Shown piece by piece: positions 7,042 to 16,430 of a DNA stretch of 64,000 nucleotides (positions are counted from its first letter, which is position 1; each line of letters opens with the position of its first letter). Location: assembly GCA_964643075.1 (NCBI GenBank), contig CAZXQO010000008.1, forward strand, positions 42,170 to 106,169, written 5' to 3'. The position numbers were made by a program, and so were the translations under genes. Source of the DNA: Desulfocucumis sp964643075. GTDB taxonomy: Bacteria > Bacillota > Desulfotomaculia > Desulfotomaculales > Desulfocucumaceae. The notes beneath the pieces are model-generated. The model searched no databases. It was given only the letters and a program-made list of their open reading frames with translations, and was not told the origin of the DNA.

Positions 7042-9687
7042 ATGCTCGGTTTTCTGCGTAACCTGTTGGATGATAATGCCAGGGAAGTCAAAAAGATGCA
7101 GAGGGTAGTCAATGAAATCAACGCACTGGAAAGCTCTGTGGCGCTTTTATCTGATGCCGATTTGCAGGCCAAGACGATATATTTAAAAGATAAACTGGAC
7201 AATGGAGCCACCACCAGCGATATACTGCCGGAAGCCTTCGCAGTGGTGCGGGAGGCCAGCAAAAGGGTGCTGAACATGCGGCATTTTGATGTGCAGCTGA
7301 TGGGCGGTATAGTACTGCATCATGGCCGCATTGCCGAGATGAAAACCGGTGAAGGTAAAACCCTGGTGGCCACCCTGCCGGTTTATCTTAACGCCCTTAC
7401 CGGCAGGGGCGTGCACGTTATTACCGTTAATGACTATCTGGCCCGCCGCGACAGCCAGTGGATGGGTCAGATTTACAAATTCCTGGGGCTGTCAGTGGGA
7501 CTTATTGTGCACGGGCTGGAATGGGATGACCGCAGGAGTTCCTACTGCTGCGATGTGACCTACGGCACCAACAACGAATTTGGCTTCGACTACCTCAGGG
7601 ACAACATGGCTACCCACCCGGACCAGCTGGTGCAGCGGGAGCTGCACTACGCCATTGTGGACGAGGTGGACAGCATCCTGGTGGACGAGGCCAGGACTCC
7701 TTTGATTATATCGGGCCAGGCGGACAAGGCCACCGATTTGTATTACACCTTTGCCAAAATTATACCCAGGCTGACCCGGGAAGAGGATTTCAACGTAGAC
7801 GAGAAGGCCCACGCCGTGACCATCACCGAAGAGGGTGTGGATAAGGTGGAAAAGATGCTGGGAGTGGAAAACCTTTACGACGATGTCAACATTGAATTGA
7901 CTCACCACATGAACCAGGCCCTCAAGGCCCATGCTTTGATGAAGAGGGACCGTGACTATGTAGTAAAGGACGGTCAGGTGATCATAGTCGACGAGTTCAC
8001 CGGCCGGCTGATGTTTGGCCGGCGCTACAGTGACGGCCTGCACCAGTCTATTGAGGCCAAGGAAGGGGTGCGCATCGAAAGGGAGTCCCAGACCCTGGCC
8101 ACCATCACCTTTCAGAATTACTTCCGCATGTATGAAAAGCTGGCTGGCATGACCGGCACGGCGGCTACCGAAGAAGACGAGTTCAGGAAGATATACAATT
8201 TGGATGTTGTCGTTATTCCTACCCACATGCCTATGGTGCGCAGGGATATGCCGGATGTGGTCTACAAAACCGAGGCGGCCAAATTCCGGGCGGTGGTGGA
8301 TGAGATTTCCCGACGGCATGCCACCGGGCAGCCGGTGTTGGTGGGTACTATTTCCATAGAAAAGTCGGAAGTTTTAAGCTCCATGCTCAAGCGGGCCGGC
8401 ATTCCGCACCAGGTGCTCAACGCCAAATATCACGATAAAGAGGCAGAGATAGTGGCCCAGGCCGGCCGGCTGGGAGCGGTCACCATTGCCACCAACATGG
8501 CCGGACGTGGTACCGATATTCTGTTGGGAGGCAATCCCGAATTCCTGGCCCAGGCGGAATTGCACAAACAGGGCTTTGAATTTGAGGCCGCTGCCGAGCC
8601 GGGTGCGGCTATTCTGGAGCAGGAAACTCTGGCAAGATACAAACAGGTAATCGGGGAGGAGCACCGGCAGGTAGCCGGACTGGGCGGCCTGCATATAATA
8701 GGCACTGAGCGGCATGAGAGCAGGCGTATCGACAATCAGCTGCGGGGCCGCTCCGGCCGCCAGGGGGACCCGGGCTCCAGCCAGTTTTACAGCGCCCTGG
8801 AAGACGATTTGATGAGGCTTTTCGGCTCGGAGAACATCTCCGGCCTGATGGACCGGCTGGGCATTGAAGAGGATATGCCCATTGAGCACAGTCTGATTAC
8901 CAAGTCCATAGAAACAGCCCAGAAAAGGGTGGAAAACCGAAACTTCGACATCCGCAAGCACGTGCTGCAGTATGATGATGTTATGAACCAGCAGCGCGAG
9001 CTGATATACAGCCAGCGCCGTCAGGTTTTGACCGGGGATAATTTAAAAGAAGTGGTGTTCCGGATGATCCAGGATGGGGTGTCCCGGGCGGTGGAAACCT
9101 ACTGCCCCGAGGGGGTTCATTCTGAGGAGTGGGACCTTGAGGGCCTGCTGGGACAGGCCGGCCAGTTTTTCCTGCCCAACCACGATCTGCAGCCTGAAGA
9201 TTTCGAGGATGCGGGCCGGGAGGGGATCAGGGAACTCCTCGCCGAAAAGTCCCGGGTAGCCTATGATGCCAGGGAGGAGGAAATAGGTTCCGAAAACATG
9301 CGGGAACTGGAGCGTGTGCTGATGCTCCGGATCGTGGACGAAAAATGGATGGACCATCTGGATACCATGGATCAGCTCCGGGAGGGTATTGGCCTGAGGG
9401 CCTACGGCCAGAAAGACCCCCTCATCGAATATAAATTTGAAAGCTATGAAATGTTCCAGAATATGATCTCCACCATCCAGGAAGATACAGTGCACTATCT
9501 GTTCCGGGTGAACCTGGTGCAGGAACCCCACCCGGTGCGGCAGCGTAAGGTGGTGGAGAACCGCTATGATGAGGAAGGCCCGAAAAAGCCGGTAAAAAAT
9601 GAAAACAAGGTAGGCCGCAATGATCCCTGCCCCTGCGGCAGCGGCAAAAAGTACAAGAAATGCTGCGGCGCAGACAGTAAAGCGTAA
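7042..9687 (+). CDS. secA: Preprotein translocase ATPase SecA
   Basis: SecA is the ATP-driven motor that pushes preproteins through SecYEG. The 881-residue protein shows the Walker A site M-K-T-G-E-G-K-T-L (about residue 100), the DEAD-like box VDEVDSILVDEART, the preprotein cross-linking region, helicase motif NMAGRGTDI, QLRGRSGRQGDPG, and a C-terminal zinc-binding SEC-C motif CPCGSGKKYKKCC. Length and domain order are complete. The ATG at 7042 follows the ribosome site taggtga. It is followed by a repeat and prfB. Confidence 0.98.
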   Translation: MLGFLRNLLDDNAREVKKMQRVVNEINALESSVALLSDADLQAKTIYLKDKLDNGATTSDILPEAFAVVREASKRVLNMRHFDVQLMGGIVLHHGRIAEMKTGEGKTLVATLPVYLNALTGRGVHVITVNDYLARRDSQWMGQIYKFLGLSVGLIVHGLEWDDRRSSYCCDVTYGTNNEFGFDYLRDNMATHPDQLVQRELHYAIVDEVDSILVDEARTPLIISGQADKATDLYYTFAKIIPRLTREEDFNVDEKAHAVTITEEGVDKVEKMLGVENLYDDVNIELTHHMNQALKAHALMKRDRDYVVKDGQVIIVDEFTGRLMFGRRYSDGLHQSIEAKEGVRIERESQTLATITFQNYFRMYEKLAGMTGTAATEEDEFRKIYNLDVVVIPTHMPMVRRDMPDVVYKTEAAKFRAVVDEISRRHATGQPVLVGTISIEKSEVLSSMLKRAGIPHQVLNAKYHDKEAEIVAQAGRLGAVTIATNMAGRGTDILLGGNPEFLAQAELHKQGFEFEAAAEPGAAILEQETLARYKQVIGEEHRQVAGLGGLHIIGTERHESRRIDNQLRGRSGRQGDPGSSQFYSALEDDLMRLFGSENISGLMDRLGIEEDMPIEHSLITKSIETAQKRVENRNFDIRKHVLQYDDVMNQQRELIYSQRRQVLTGDNLKEVVFRMIQDGVSRAVETYCPEGVHSEEWDLEGLLGQAGQFFLPNHDLQPEDFEDAGREGIRELLAEKSRVAYDAREEEIGSENMRELERVLMLRIVDEKWMDHLDTMDQLREGIGLRAYGQKDPLIEYKFESYEMFQNMISTIQEDTVHYLFRVNLVQEPHPVRQRKVVENRYDEEGPKKPVKNENKVGRNDPCPCGSGKKYKKCCGADSKA

Positions 9688-9706
9688 GAGTCAAAAGTCG
9701 GAAGTC

Positions 9707-9739
9707 GGGGAAGCACGAGAACCGTCCCCTTACTTCCCC
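9707..9739. repeat. Dispersed GGGGACGGTTCT-type hairpin repeat
   Basis: ggggaag...cttcccc ends enclose the core gagaaccgtcccc. Related copies are at 10888, 17997, 22521, 37255, 54008 and 59272. It lies between secA and prfB. Confidence 0.8.
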
Positions 9740-9776
9740 CTAGACCTTATACATTAGAAATATTAGGAGTGATTTT

Positions 9777-10881
9777 ATGTTTGCCGAGCTGGCCAGGGAA
9801 ATCGAATCCATGGGTAAAAGAATTGAAGATTTGAGGGTTTCTCTTTGACATCGCTCAAAAGGAATCCGAGATCAAGAAACTTGAAGAGGCTATGATGGTC
9901 CAAGGGTTTTGGGACGACCAGGAAAAAACACAGCAGGTAACCCAGAACCTTTCCTCTTTGAAAGAAAAAGTATCCTCCTTTGCAAGTCTGTACGCTGCTT
10001 ATGAAGACTTGCAGGTACTGCTGGAACTGGGTGAGGAGGAGGACGACCAGTCCGTTGCCGGTGAATTGCAGGGGGAATTAAAGGAGTTTAGACGCAGGCT
10101 GGAGGAAATGGAGCTCCAGGTATTGCTTAGTGGCCCTTATGACCGGGGCAATGCCATTATATCCCTGCACGCCGGGGCTGGTGGAACAGAAGCCCAGGAC
10201 TGGGTGGAAATGCTTCTGAGAATGTATACCCGCTGGACAGAAGACCACGGCTATAAAACTACCCTGGCCGATTTGCTGCCCGGCGACGAGGCCGGGATCA
10301 AGAGCGCCACCCTTATTGTTAGTGGGCCCAACGCCTTCGGCTATCTGCGCCCGGAAAAGGGTGTGCACCGGCTGGTGCGTATATCCCCCTTCGACGCCGC
10401 AGGCCGGCGTCATACTTCCTTCGCCTCGGTGGATGTGCTGCCCGAGGTTCAGGACAGTGTAGGCGTAGAAATTGACCCGGAGGATTTAAAAATAGACACC
10501 TACCGTTCCGGGGGAGCGGGAGGACAGCATGTCAACAAAACCGATTCGGCCGTGCGTATTACCCACCTGCCTTCGGGGATAGTGGTACAGTGCCAGAGCG
10601 AGCGCTCCCAGATATCCAATCGTAACACCGCTATGAAATTGCTTAAGTCCAAGCTGCTGGACCTGGAATTGAAAAAAAAGGAGCAGGAACTGGCAGCCAT
10701 GCGCGGCGATCAGATGGATATAGCCTGGGGCAGCCAAATCCGTTCTTATGTGTTCCACCCCTATAGCCTGGTGAAAGACCACCGCACCGGGGTGGAGGCG
10801 GGCAATGTAAACGGCGTGATGGATGGAGATATCGACCAGTTCATATCAGCATACCTGAGAGAAACCGCCAGGGGAAAATAA
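9777..10881 (+). CDS. prfB: Peptide chain release factor 2 with programmed +1 frameshift
   Basis: RF2 releases peptides at UGA and UAA. Translation starts at the ATG 9777 (TAGGAGTGA site) and reads 23 codons to CTT TGA at 9843-9848. A +1 shift on CTT-TGA-C, with an upstream AGGG Shine-Dalgarno-like element (9833-9836), moves reading to GAC at 9847 and on to 10881, giving about 367 residues. The SPF tripeptide (R-I-S-P-F-D-A) that marks RF2 and the GGAGGQHVN catalytic loop are present. The in-frame UGA makes RF2 regulate its own synthesis. The feature should be read as a join of 9777-9845 and 9847-10881. Confidence 0.97.
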
Positions 10882-10887
10882 GTATGC

Positions 10888-10916
10888 GGAAGCACGAGAA
10901 CCGTCCCCTTGCTTCC
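10888..10916. repeat. Dispersed GGGGACGGTTCT-type hairpin repeat
   Basis: ggaagcacgagaaccgtccc with a closing cttgcttcc arm; same family as the copy at 9707. Confidence 0.8.
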
Positions 10917-10925
10917 CTCGTTTCA

Positions 10926-10949
10926 CCCGCTTCCGGCGGGTTTTTTTCT
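10926..10949 (+). terminator. Terminator of prfB
   Basis: cccgc and gcggg arms with a ttccg loop, followed by seven T residues. Confidence 0.85.
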
Positions 10950-11068
10950 TTCGACAGGATGGAGGATAATTCTGCATGGCACAGAAATATTAAAAGTCGT
11001 GGCAACTTTTTCATATTTTCCCCCGCCGTGGTTATGATAAACTGAATAATTGCTGGAGATACTGCGCT

Positions 11069-11920
11069 ATGCTAGGTTTAATCATAGAGTTTATCGGGGT
11101 GACCGTGGGTGTGCTGTTTACAACCCTGGGCCTTGATCTTTTTCTCATTCCCAATAAGATAGCTGCCGGGGGAGTCAGCGGTATAGCCATTGTTGTTCAT
11201 TATCTTGCTGGCGCGCCGGTGGGTATGACCATGCTGGTGCTGAACATCCCGCTTTTTTTGATGGGCATCTACCGTTTGGGATTGAAATTTGGTTTTCGCT
11301 CCCTGTACGGTACCATCAGCCTTTCCCTGCTGGTGGACACACTGGCTCCCTATATGCCCGTGCTCACAAAAAATCCCATGCTGGCCAGCGTATTCGGGGG
11401 GGTGATGGTTGGTTTGGGCCTGGGATTGGTCTTTCGCTTCCGGGGGACCACCGGCGGCACCGACTTGGCGGCGGCGGTATTGCGTACATACACCGGTGCC
11501 AATGTGGGGCAGATGCTCTTCCTGGTGGATGCCATGGTGGTGTTGGCGGCTGGTTTTGCCTTTAATTCGTGGGAACTGGGCATGTATGCCCTGATTACCA
11601 TATTTATTACGGCCTGGCTGATAGATTTGGTGCAGGAGGGTATTAGCTATGCCAAAGCCTTTTTTATCATATCCGACAAGTCAGATGTTATTGCCGAAGC
11701 TGTTCTGAACCGGATGGATCGCGGGGCCACAGCCCTGAAAGGTCGCGGGATGTATACCGGGGCAGACAAGGATGTTCTGCTGGTGGTGGTTAACCGTTCC
11801 CAGGTGACGGTATTGAAAGATCTGGTGCACCGGGAGGATCCCGGGGCCTTTGTGGTAATGGCGGATGTGCACGAGGTGCTGGGGGAGGGTTTCAAGCCCC
11901 TCACCAAAACACCGCGGTGA
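11069..11920 (+). CDS. YitT family membrane protein
   Basis: The 283-residue protein has five or six hydrophobic segments in residues 1-190 and a C-terminal soluble DUF2179-type domain (about 200-280, with K-G-R-G-M-Y-T-G and V-V-V-N-R-S). This is the YitT/DUF161 arrangement; some relatives are linked to transport or morphology, but a precise role is not known. Glycine-rich segments such as GGVSGIA and GGTDLAAA fit the family. The ATG at 11069 follows a short ctggaga site. It appears to be a single-gene unit. The 131-nt spacer to the next gene shows nothing clear. Confidence 0.88.
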   Translation: MLGLIIEFIGVTVGVLFTTLGLDLFLIPNKIAAGGVSGIAIVVHYLAGAPVGMTMLVLNIPLFLMGIYRLGLKFGFRSLYGTISLSLLVDTLAPYMPVLTKNPMLASVFGGVMVGLGLGLVFRFRGTTGGTDLAAAVLRTYTGANVGQMLFLVDAMVVLAAGFAFNSWELGMYALITIFITAWLIDLVQEGISYAKAFFIISDKSDVIAEAVLNRMDRGATALKGRGMYTGADKDVLLVVVNRSQVTVLKDLVHREDPGAFVVMADVHEVLGEGFKPLTKTPR

Positions 11921-12051
11921 TAATAAGGGAGATGGGGATTAGTCTGCCCTGAAAGGTGGACATATCGTCGTATACAGCGGGATAAGAGCGATAAACCGTT
12001 TTGAAGTCGTGTCAGTGTAAATTATTAAATAAACTGGGAGGAAAAAGTCAC

Positions 12052-12870
12052 ATGCAACCCTACACAGTGGAGGAACTGGAAGTACAGGCCAAGCACATCA
12101 GGAGAAAGATTGTGGAAATGGTGGCCGCAGCAGGGTCCGGTCACCCGGGAGGATCCCTTTCCGCAGCGGACATTGTTACCGCCCTGTATTTCAACGTAAT
12201 GCGCCTGGACCCCCAAGGGCCGGACTGGCCCGACCGGGATCGTTTCGTATTGTCCAAAGGACATGCGGCCCCCGTATTATATGCAGCGCTGGCCGGGAGG
12301 GGGTATTTCCCCGAACAGGATTTGCTCACTCTGCGCAAACTGGGCAGCCCCCTGCAGGGGCACCCGGACATGAAAAAGCTGCCCGGGGTGGAGATGTCCA
12401 CAGGCTCTCTGGGACAGGGGCTTTCCGCTGCCAACGGCATGGCCCTGGCGGCCAGGCTGGACAAGCGCGACTACCGTGTTTTTGTAATGATCGGTGATGG
12501 GGAGTCCCAGGAGGGGCAGATCTGGGAGGCCGCCATGGCCGCCGCTCACTACGGTTTGGACAACGTAACCGCTTTTCTGGACCATAATAATTTGCAGATA
12601 GACGGACGCATTATGGATGTGATGTCCCCCGAACCGCTGCCGGATAAATGGCGGGCCTTCGGCTGGGACGTTCAGGTGATCAACGGGCATGACATAAAAG
12701 AAATTCTGAGCGCTGTGGCCAGGGCCAAAGAGGTTAAAGGCAAGCCTCAGATGATTATAGCGGAAACGGTAAAAGGTAAAGGTGTATCCTTTATGGAGAA
12801 CAAGGCCAGCTGGCACGGGGCCGCCCCCAAGCCCGATGAGCTGAAGCAGGCGCTGGCCGAACTGGCGTGA
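12052..12870 (+). CDS. Transketolase, N-terminal subunit
   Basis: Transketolase moves two-carbon units between sugar phosphates with thiamine diphosphate. This 272-residue subunit holds the pyrophosphate-binding half: GHPGGSLSAADI, the thiamine diphosphate motif GDGESQEGQIWEA...NN (G-D-G to N-N) and SKGHAAPVLY. GGGAGG-like site gggagg before ATG 12052 decides the start; the frame is open to 12001. The C-terminal half is encoded by the next gene 32 nt downstream, the split arrangement seen in many Clostridia and archaea. Confidence 0.95.
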   Translation: MQPYTVEELEVQAKHIRRKIVEMVAAAGSGHPGGSLSAADIVTALYFNVMRLDPQGPDWPDRDRFVLSKGHAAPVLYAALAGRGYFPEQDLLTLRKLGSPLQGHPDMKKLPGVEMSTGSLGQGLSAANGMALAARLDKRDYRVFVMIGDGESQEGQIWEAAMAAAHYGLDNVTAFLDHNNLQIDGRIMDVMSPEPLPDKWRAFGWDVQVINGHDIKEILSAVARAKEVKGKPQMIIAETVKGKGVSFMENKASWHGAAPKPDELKQALAELA

Positions 12871-12902
12871 GTCAAAATATTTATAAGCAGGTGAAAATAT
12901 AA

Positions 12903-13844
12903 ATGGGAAAATTAGTAGCGACCAGAGAGGCATATGGAAAAGCTCTGGCGGAGTTGGGCAAGGAGAACCCCAATATTGTGGTACTGGACGCCGACCTGAC
13001 CAAATCCACTAAAACAGCCGATTTTGGTAAGCTGTTTCCGGATCGACTATTCAACATGGGTGTGGCTGAGCAGAATATGATGGGTACTGCCGCAGGACTG
13101 GCGGCGGCGGGCAAGACACCCTTCGCCAGTTCCTTCGCCATATTTGCCAGCGGCAGGGCCTTTGAGCAAATCAGAAATTCCATAGCTTACACCAGGCTAA
13201 ATGTTAAAATAGCGGCCACCCACGCCGGTATAACCGTAGGGGAGGATGGCGGCTCGCACCAGTCCGTGGAGGATATAGCGGTAATGCGCAGCCTGCCCAA
13301 TATGACCGTATTTGTGCCTGCCGACGCGGCGGAAACCGCCGGGGCTATACGGGCAGCGGCGGCTATGAAGGGTCCTGTATACATACGCCTGGGGAGGTCC
13401 GGGGTGCCTGACCTGCACGGTGAAGATTTTGTTTTTGAGCCCGGCAAGGCATTGCTAATGCGGGAAGGTTCCGACGTTACCATCGTGGCCACCGGGATAA
13501 TGGTGGCTATGGCCCTGGAGGCTGCTGAAATCCTGGCTTCGGAGGGTATTAAGGCCGGGGTGCTGGATATCCACACTATTAAGCCTCTGGATGTGGAGGC
13601 CCTGGTAAAGGCCGCCCGGGATACCGGGGCGGTGGTAACTGCTGAGGAGCACAGTGTTATAGGCGGTCTGGGCGGTGCGGTGGCCGAGGCCCTGGGTGAA
13701 AACTATCCCGTGCCTATCAAACGGCTGGGATTGCCTGATGTGTTCGGGGAGTCCGGCGGCCCCAAGGCTTTGCTGGAGAAATTTAAACTAACCCCTACCG
13801 GAATTGTTGAAGCAGTCAAAGCAGTGCTGAAACTTAAAAAATAA
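12903..13844 (+). CDS. Transketolase, C-terminal subunit
   Basis: The 313-residue protein has the pyrimidine-binding domain (NMGVAEQNMMGTAAGLA, with the catalytic Glu; then GEDGGSHQSVEDIAVMR) and the C-terminal transketolase domain (from about 185). It forms a heteromer with the product of 12052-12870. The ATG at 12903 follows a caggtga site. The pair supplies pentose phosphates by the non-oxidative branch; no other pentose-phosphate genes are adjacent. Confidence 0.95.
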   Translation: MGKLVATREAYGKALAELGKENPNIVVLDADLTKSTKTADFGKLFPDRLFNMGVAEQNMMGTAAGLAAAGKTPFASSFAIFASGRAFEQIRNSIAYTRLNVKIAATHAGITVGEDGGSHQSVEDIAVMRSLPNMTVFVPADAAETAGAIRAAAAMKGPVYIRLGRSGVPDLHGEDFVFEPGKALLMREGSDVTIVATGIMVAMALEAAEILASEGIKAGVLDIHTIKPLDVEALVKAARDTGAVVTAEEHSVIGGLGGAVAEALGENYPVPIKRLGLPDVFGESGGPKALLEKFKLTPTGIVEAVKAVLKLKK

Positions 13845-13888
13845 ATGACAAAGTAAATAGGTTCAGGGCCTGCCCCCTCGCTATAAAT

Positions 13889-13922
13889 AACCCCCCTCAG
13901 TTCACACATTCCGAGGGGGGTT
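13889..13922. terminator. Bidirectional terminator between transketolase and the SLH gene
   Basis: Perfect 10-nt arms aacccccctc and gaggggggtt with a 14-nt loop, lying between convergent genes. Confidence 0.8.
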
Positions 13923-13962
13923 AAACATGCTTACACCCACTAATATCTTTATGTGTTACTTA

Positions 13963-16230
13963 TTATTTTTCGGTTACTTTGAGGTAGGTAACCTCGCCCT
14001 TCCCTAAGATTAGTTCAACCTGCCAGCCTGATTTCACATCACCCAGCTCTGACACGTCACTATCCACGTAATCCCTGAAGCTGCAGTCCCGGTTCACGTC
14101 CAGCCGGAACCTTTCTCCATTGACCTGTTCTATGGTAATACGGTCATTATGCGTGTCCACGCTGACCACTTGGCCTTTTACCGTGATGTCCTCGTCGTTG
14201 GTTATTTGTATTTTATCGGCGGTACTGCCGTCTACCCAAAGTTTTGCTTCGGCCCCAATCATGATGTCTTCTTTATATATGTTGTTCCCGTTTTTGGTAA
14301 TATCGGTGCTATTGGTGATATTGTATCTTGCTGTACTCCCACCCCCGTTTTTTACGGTAATCCTGGGACTGGAGCCCAGGATTAAATCGGTTACCTCGCC
14401 TTCCACAGTGCCGGTGTTCGCATTCTGGTCATCCAGTACAGTAATTTTAGTGGCATCAGAATTCGTCAGGGTAATTTGCACCATATAGTCGACCTTGATG
14501 TCTCCCAGTTCGTATATCCGGCTGGAAGAGGCTTGATTTTTGAAATAGCAGTCCTTATCCACATCCAGCCGGAATTCGTTATCGCTGTCCTGGTTTATAG
14601 TTATGCGGTCATTAGAAGTATCAACCTTTACCACTTCGCCTTCAACCGTAATGTCTTCGTCGTTGGTGATTTCAATTTTCAGTGCTTCGCTGCCGTTAAA
14701 TTCTACCGTAACTTCGGCTCCGATCATGACCTCGTCCCGGTTTATGTCGTGGCCGTTTTTAGTTATTTCCGTGTTGCTGGTTATATCATATGTTTTTTTG
14801 TTGCCATTCTTGTCTTTCACGGTAATCCATGCGCTGGAGCCCAGCTTTAAGCTGGTGATTTCGCCTTCCACGTAATCTCCGTTAAACCTATCTTCGCCGC
14901 TAACGTTTATTTCCAGTATCTGTCCCATGGAGGATGTTACCTTTATTTTATCTCCTGCTCTCAAGTCACTTAAGGATATGCTGCCGGTGCCGCCGCTGAT
15001 TATGGTTTCCCCGCTTTTCATCGTGAAGTTGTAGCTGCCCCCGCTGTTGTCGGTCATTTTCAAAGAACCGGAATCTACGGAGACAATAGTTCCCTCGGTT
15101 GAGACGGTGGGCAGTATCTGGATGCTGTAAATCTGGCTGTTCTTGATCTGGGCCGTTACATAGTTACCCGCAGTTAACGCAGCAAGGGAGGTTGTTCCCG
15201 CATTGTCCTTTACCAAAACTCCGGTGGTTAGGGTATAGCTCTTTCCGCTGCTGGTTCCGCCGGCTATGGTAATGCTGCTGCCGGCCGCACCGGGGGCGGT
15301 GATTACTTTGCCGGTGACTGTGGAGTCGGGGGTCTGGCTGTTGTCCACGGCCACAGTATTGGTTATTTCAATGTATTGTATGGCTCCCGAATCAGAAATC
15401 CCGGCCACCACCGGTGTGCCGGATTTTATATCCGCCAGGGCGGCGGCGCTGCTGCCATTGAAGAGCGCCGGCTTGTCGGCAAGTATCTTTTGTACCACCG
15501 TGCCGTCGGTCTTTTTAAGCACCAACAGGCCGCTGGTGGAGTTCAGGCTGACTACCGTCCCGCTAATCAGCCGGTCGGAGCCGTACTTGAACCAGCCGTC
15601 CCGGGACACCGTGGCCATCAACGCCGCCATCTGGCCCCTTTTCATGCTCTGGTTGGGGCCAAATTTATTCTCACCCAGCCCGTTCATGATATTTTTTTCT
15701 GTTACTGCGGCCACGTATGGTTTATACAATTCCAGTATGGAGCTGTTGTCTACGTAGGTTAGTTTGGCAGGGTCACCCTTTATATTCAGTGCCACAGCCA
15801 CCAGGGTGGCCACCTCTGCCCGGGTGATGGGGTCGTTGTATTTAAGGGCCGGTACGTATTCCTTACTCAAAAGCCCCTTTTGAACAGCCATTACCAGAAA
15901 GCCCTGACCCCAGGTCATGCCCGAAGGCATGGTAATGCCGCTGCCTTCGGCTTTTGTTTTCAGCGCCTGGTCCTCCAGTCCCATAGCCCTGATGATGACG
16001 GAGATGGCCTCCAGCCGGCTCATTAGCCCTTCCGGCTTAAAATAGCCTCCCGGGTAGCCCTTCATCAGCCCGATGGCTGAAGTCTCCTCCACCACCTGCT
16101 GCGACCAGTGCCCAGTGGTGTCATTATAGGTTTTGCCCGGGGTTACGGCTGCCTCCGCGCTGAGCGGAGTTATTAAAACAGACACGGACAATGCCATGGT
16201 TATTCCTGCGGTAACTACTCTCTTAATCAA
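13963..16230 (-). CDS. S-layer-homology (SLH) domain surface protein with C-terminal repeats
   Basis: The 755-residue protein begins at a TTG (16230) after ggggaggg and has a signal peptide (MIKRVVTAGITMALSVSVLI...A-E-A). Residues of about 30-220 hold SLH domains (Y-N-D-T-T-G-H-W; GYPGGYFKPEGLMSRLEA; ITRAEVATLVAVALN; FGPNQSMKRGQMAALMA), which bind cell-wall polysaccharide. The rest is beta-rich with two tandem ~150-residue units at the C-terminus, each containing V-E-G-E-V/I, LGSS, ITNDEDITV and FRLDV. It is likely an exported, wall-bound protein of unknown role. It stands alone on the minus strand. Confidence 0.88.
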   Translation of the reverse strand: MIKRVVTAGITMALSVSVLITPLSAEAAVTPGKTYNDTTGHWSQQVVEETSAIGLMKGYPGGYFKPEGLMSRLEAISVIIRAMGLEDQALKTKAEGSGITMPSGMTWGQGFLVMAVQKGLLSKEYVPALKYNDPITRAEVATLVAVALNIKGDPAKLTYVDNSSILELYKPYVAAVTEKNIMNGLGENKFGPNQSMKRGQMAALMATVSRDGWFKYGSDRLISGTVVSLNSTSGLLVLKKTDGTVVQKILADKPALFNGSSAAALADIKSGTPVVAGISDSGAIQYIEITNTVAVDNSQTPDSTVTGKVITAPGAAGSSITIAGGTSSGKSYTLTTGVLVKDNAGTTSLAALTAGNYVTAQIKNSQIYSIQILPTVSTEGTIVSVDSGSLKMTDNSGGSYNFTMKSGETIISGGTGSISLSDLRAGDKIKVTSSMGQILEINVSGEDRFNGDYVEGEITSLKLGSSAWITVKDKNGNKKTYDITSNTEITKNGHDINRDEVMIGAEVTVEFNGSEALKIEITNDEDITVEGEVVKVDTSNDRITINQDSDNEFRLDVDKDCYFKNQASSSRIYELGDIKVDYMVQITLTNSDATKITVLDDQNANTGTVEGEVTDLILGSSPRITVKNGGGSTARYNITNSTDITKNGNNIYKEDIMIGAEAKLWVDGSTADKIQITNDEDITVKGQVVSVDTHNDRITIEQVNGERFRLDVNRDCSFRDYVDSDVSELGDVKSGWQVELILGKGEVTYLKVTEK

Positions 16231-16430
16231 TTATAACCCTCCCCTTAATTATTCATGATCAAAATAAAGACGATGGTGTAAACCAAAAAGTTCCATCAAG
16301 GCGTGAATTCAGGGCTAATTTTAATTTCGCCAATTTAGTTTAATTTACCTTTTTTATCTGCTTATTGGAAAGGACTTTTGTTGTAAATGTCGAAATGTTT
16401 CGGTGAAGCAGGCAGAATGCGAGGTGCAGC

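Noticed and set aside
9892..10881. prfB as a short gene starting at ATG 9892
   Set aside because: The CTT TGA C frameshift site and the upstream 23-codon frame with its own ribosome site show the standard RF2 arrangement.
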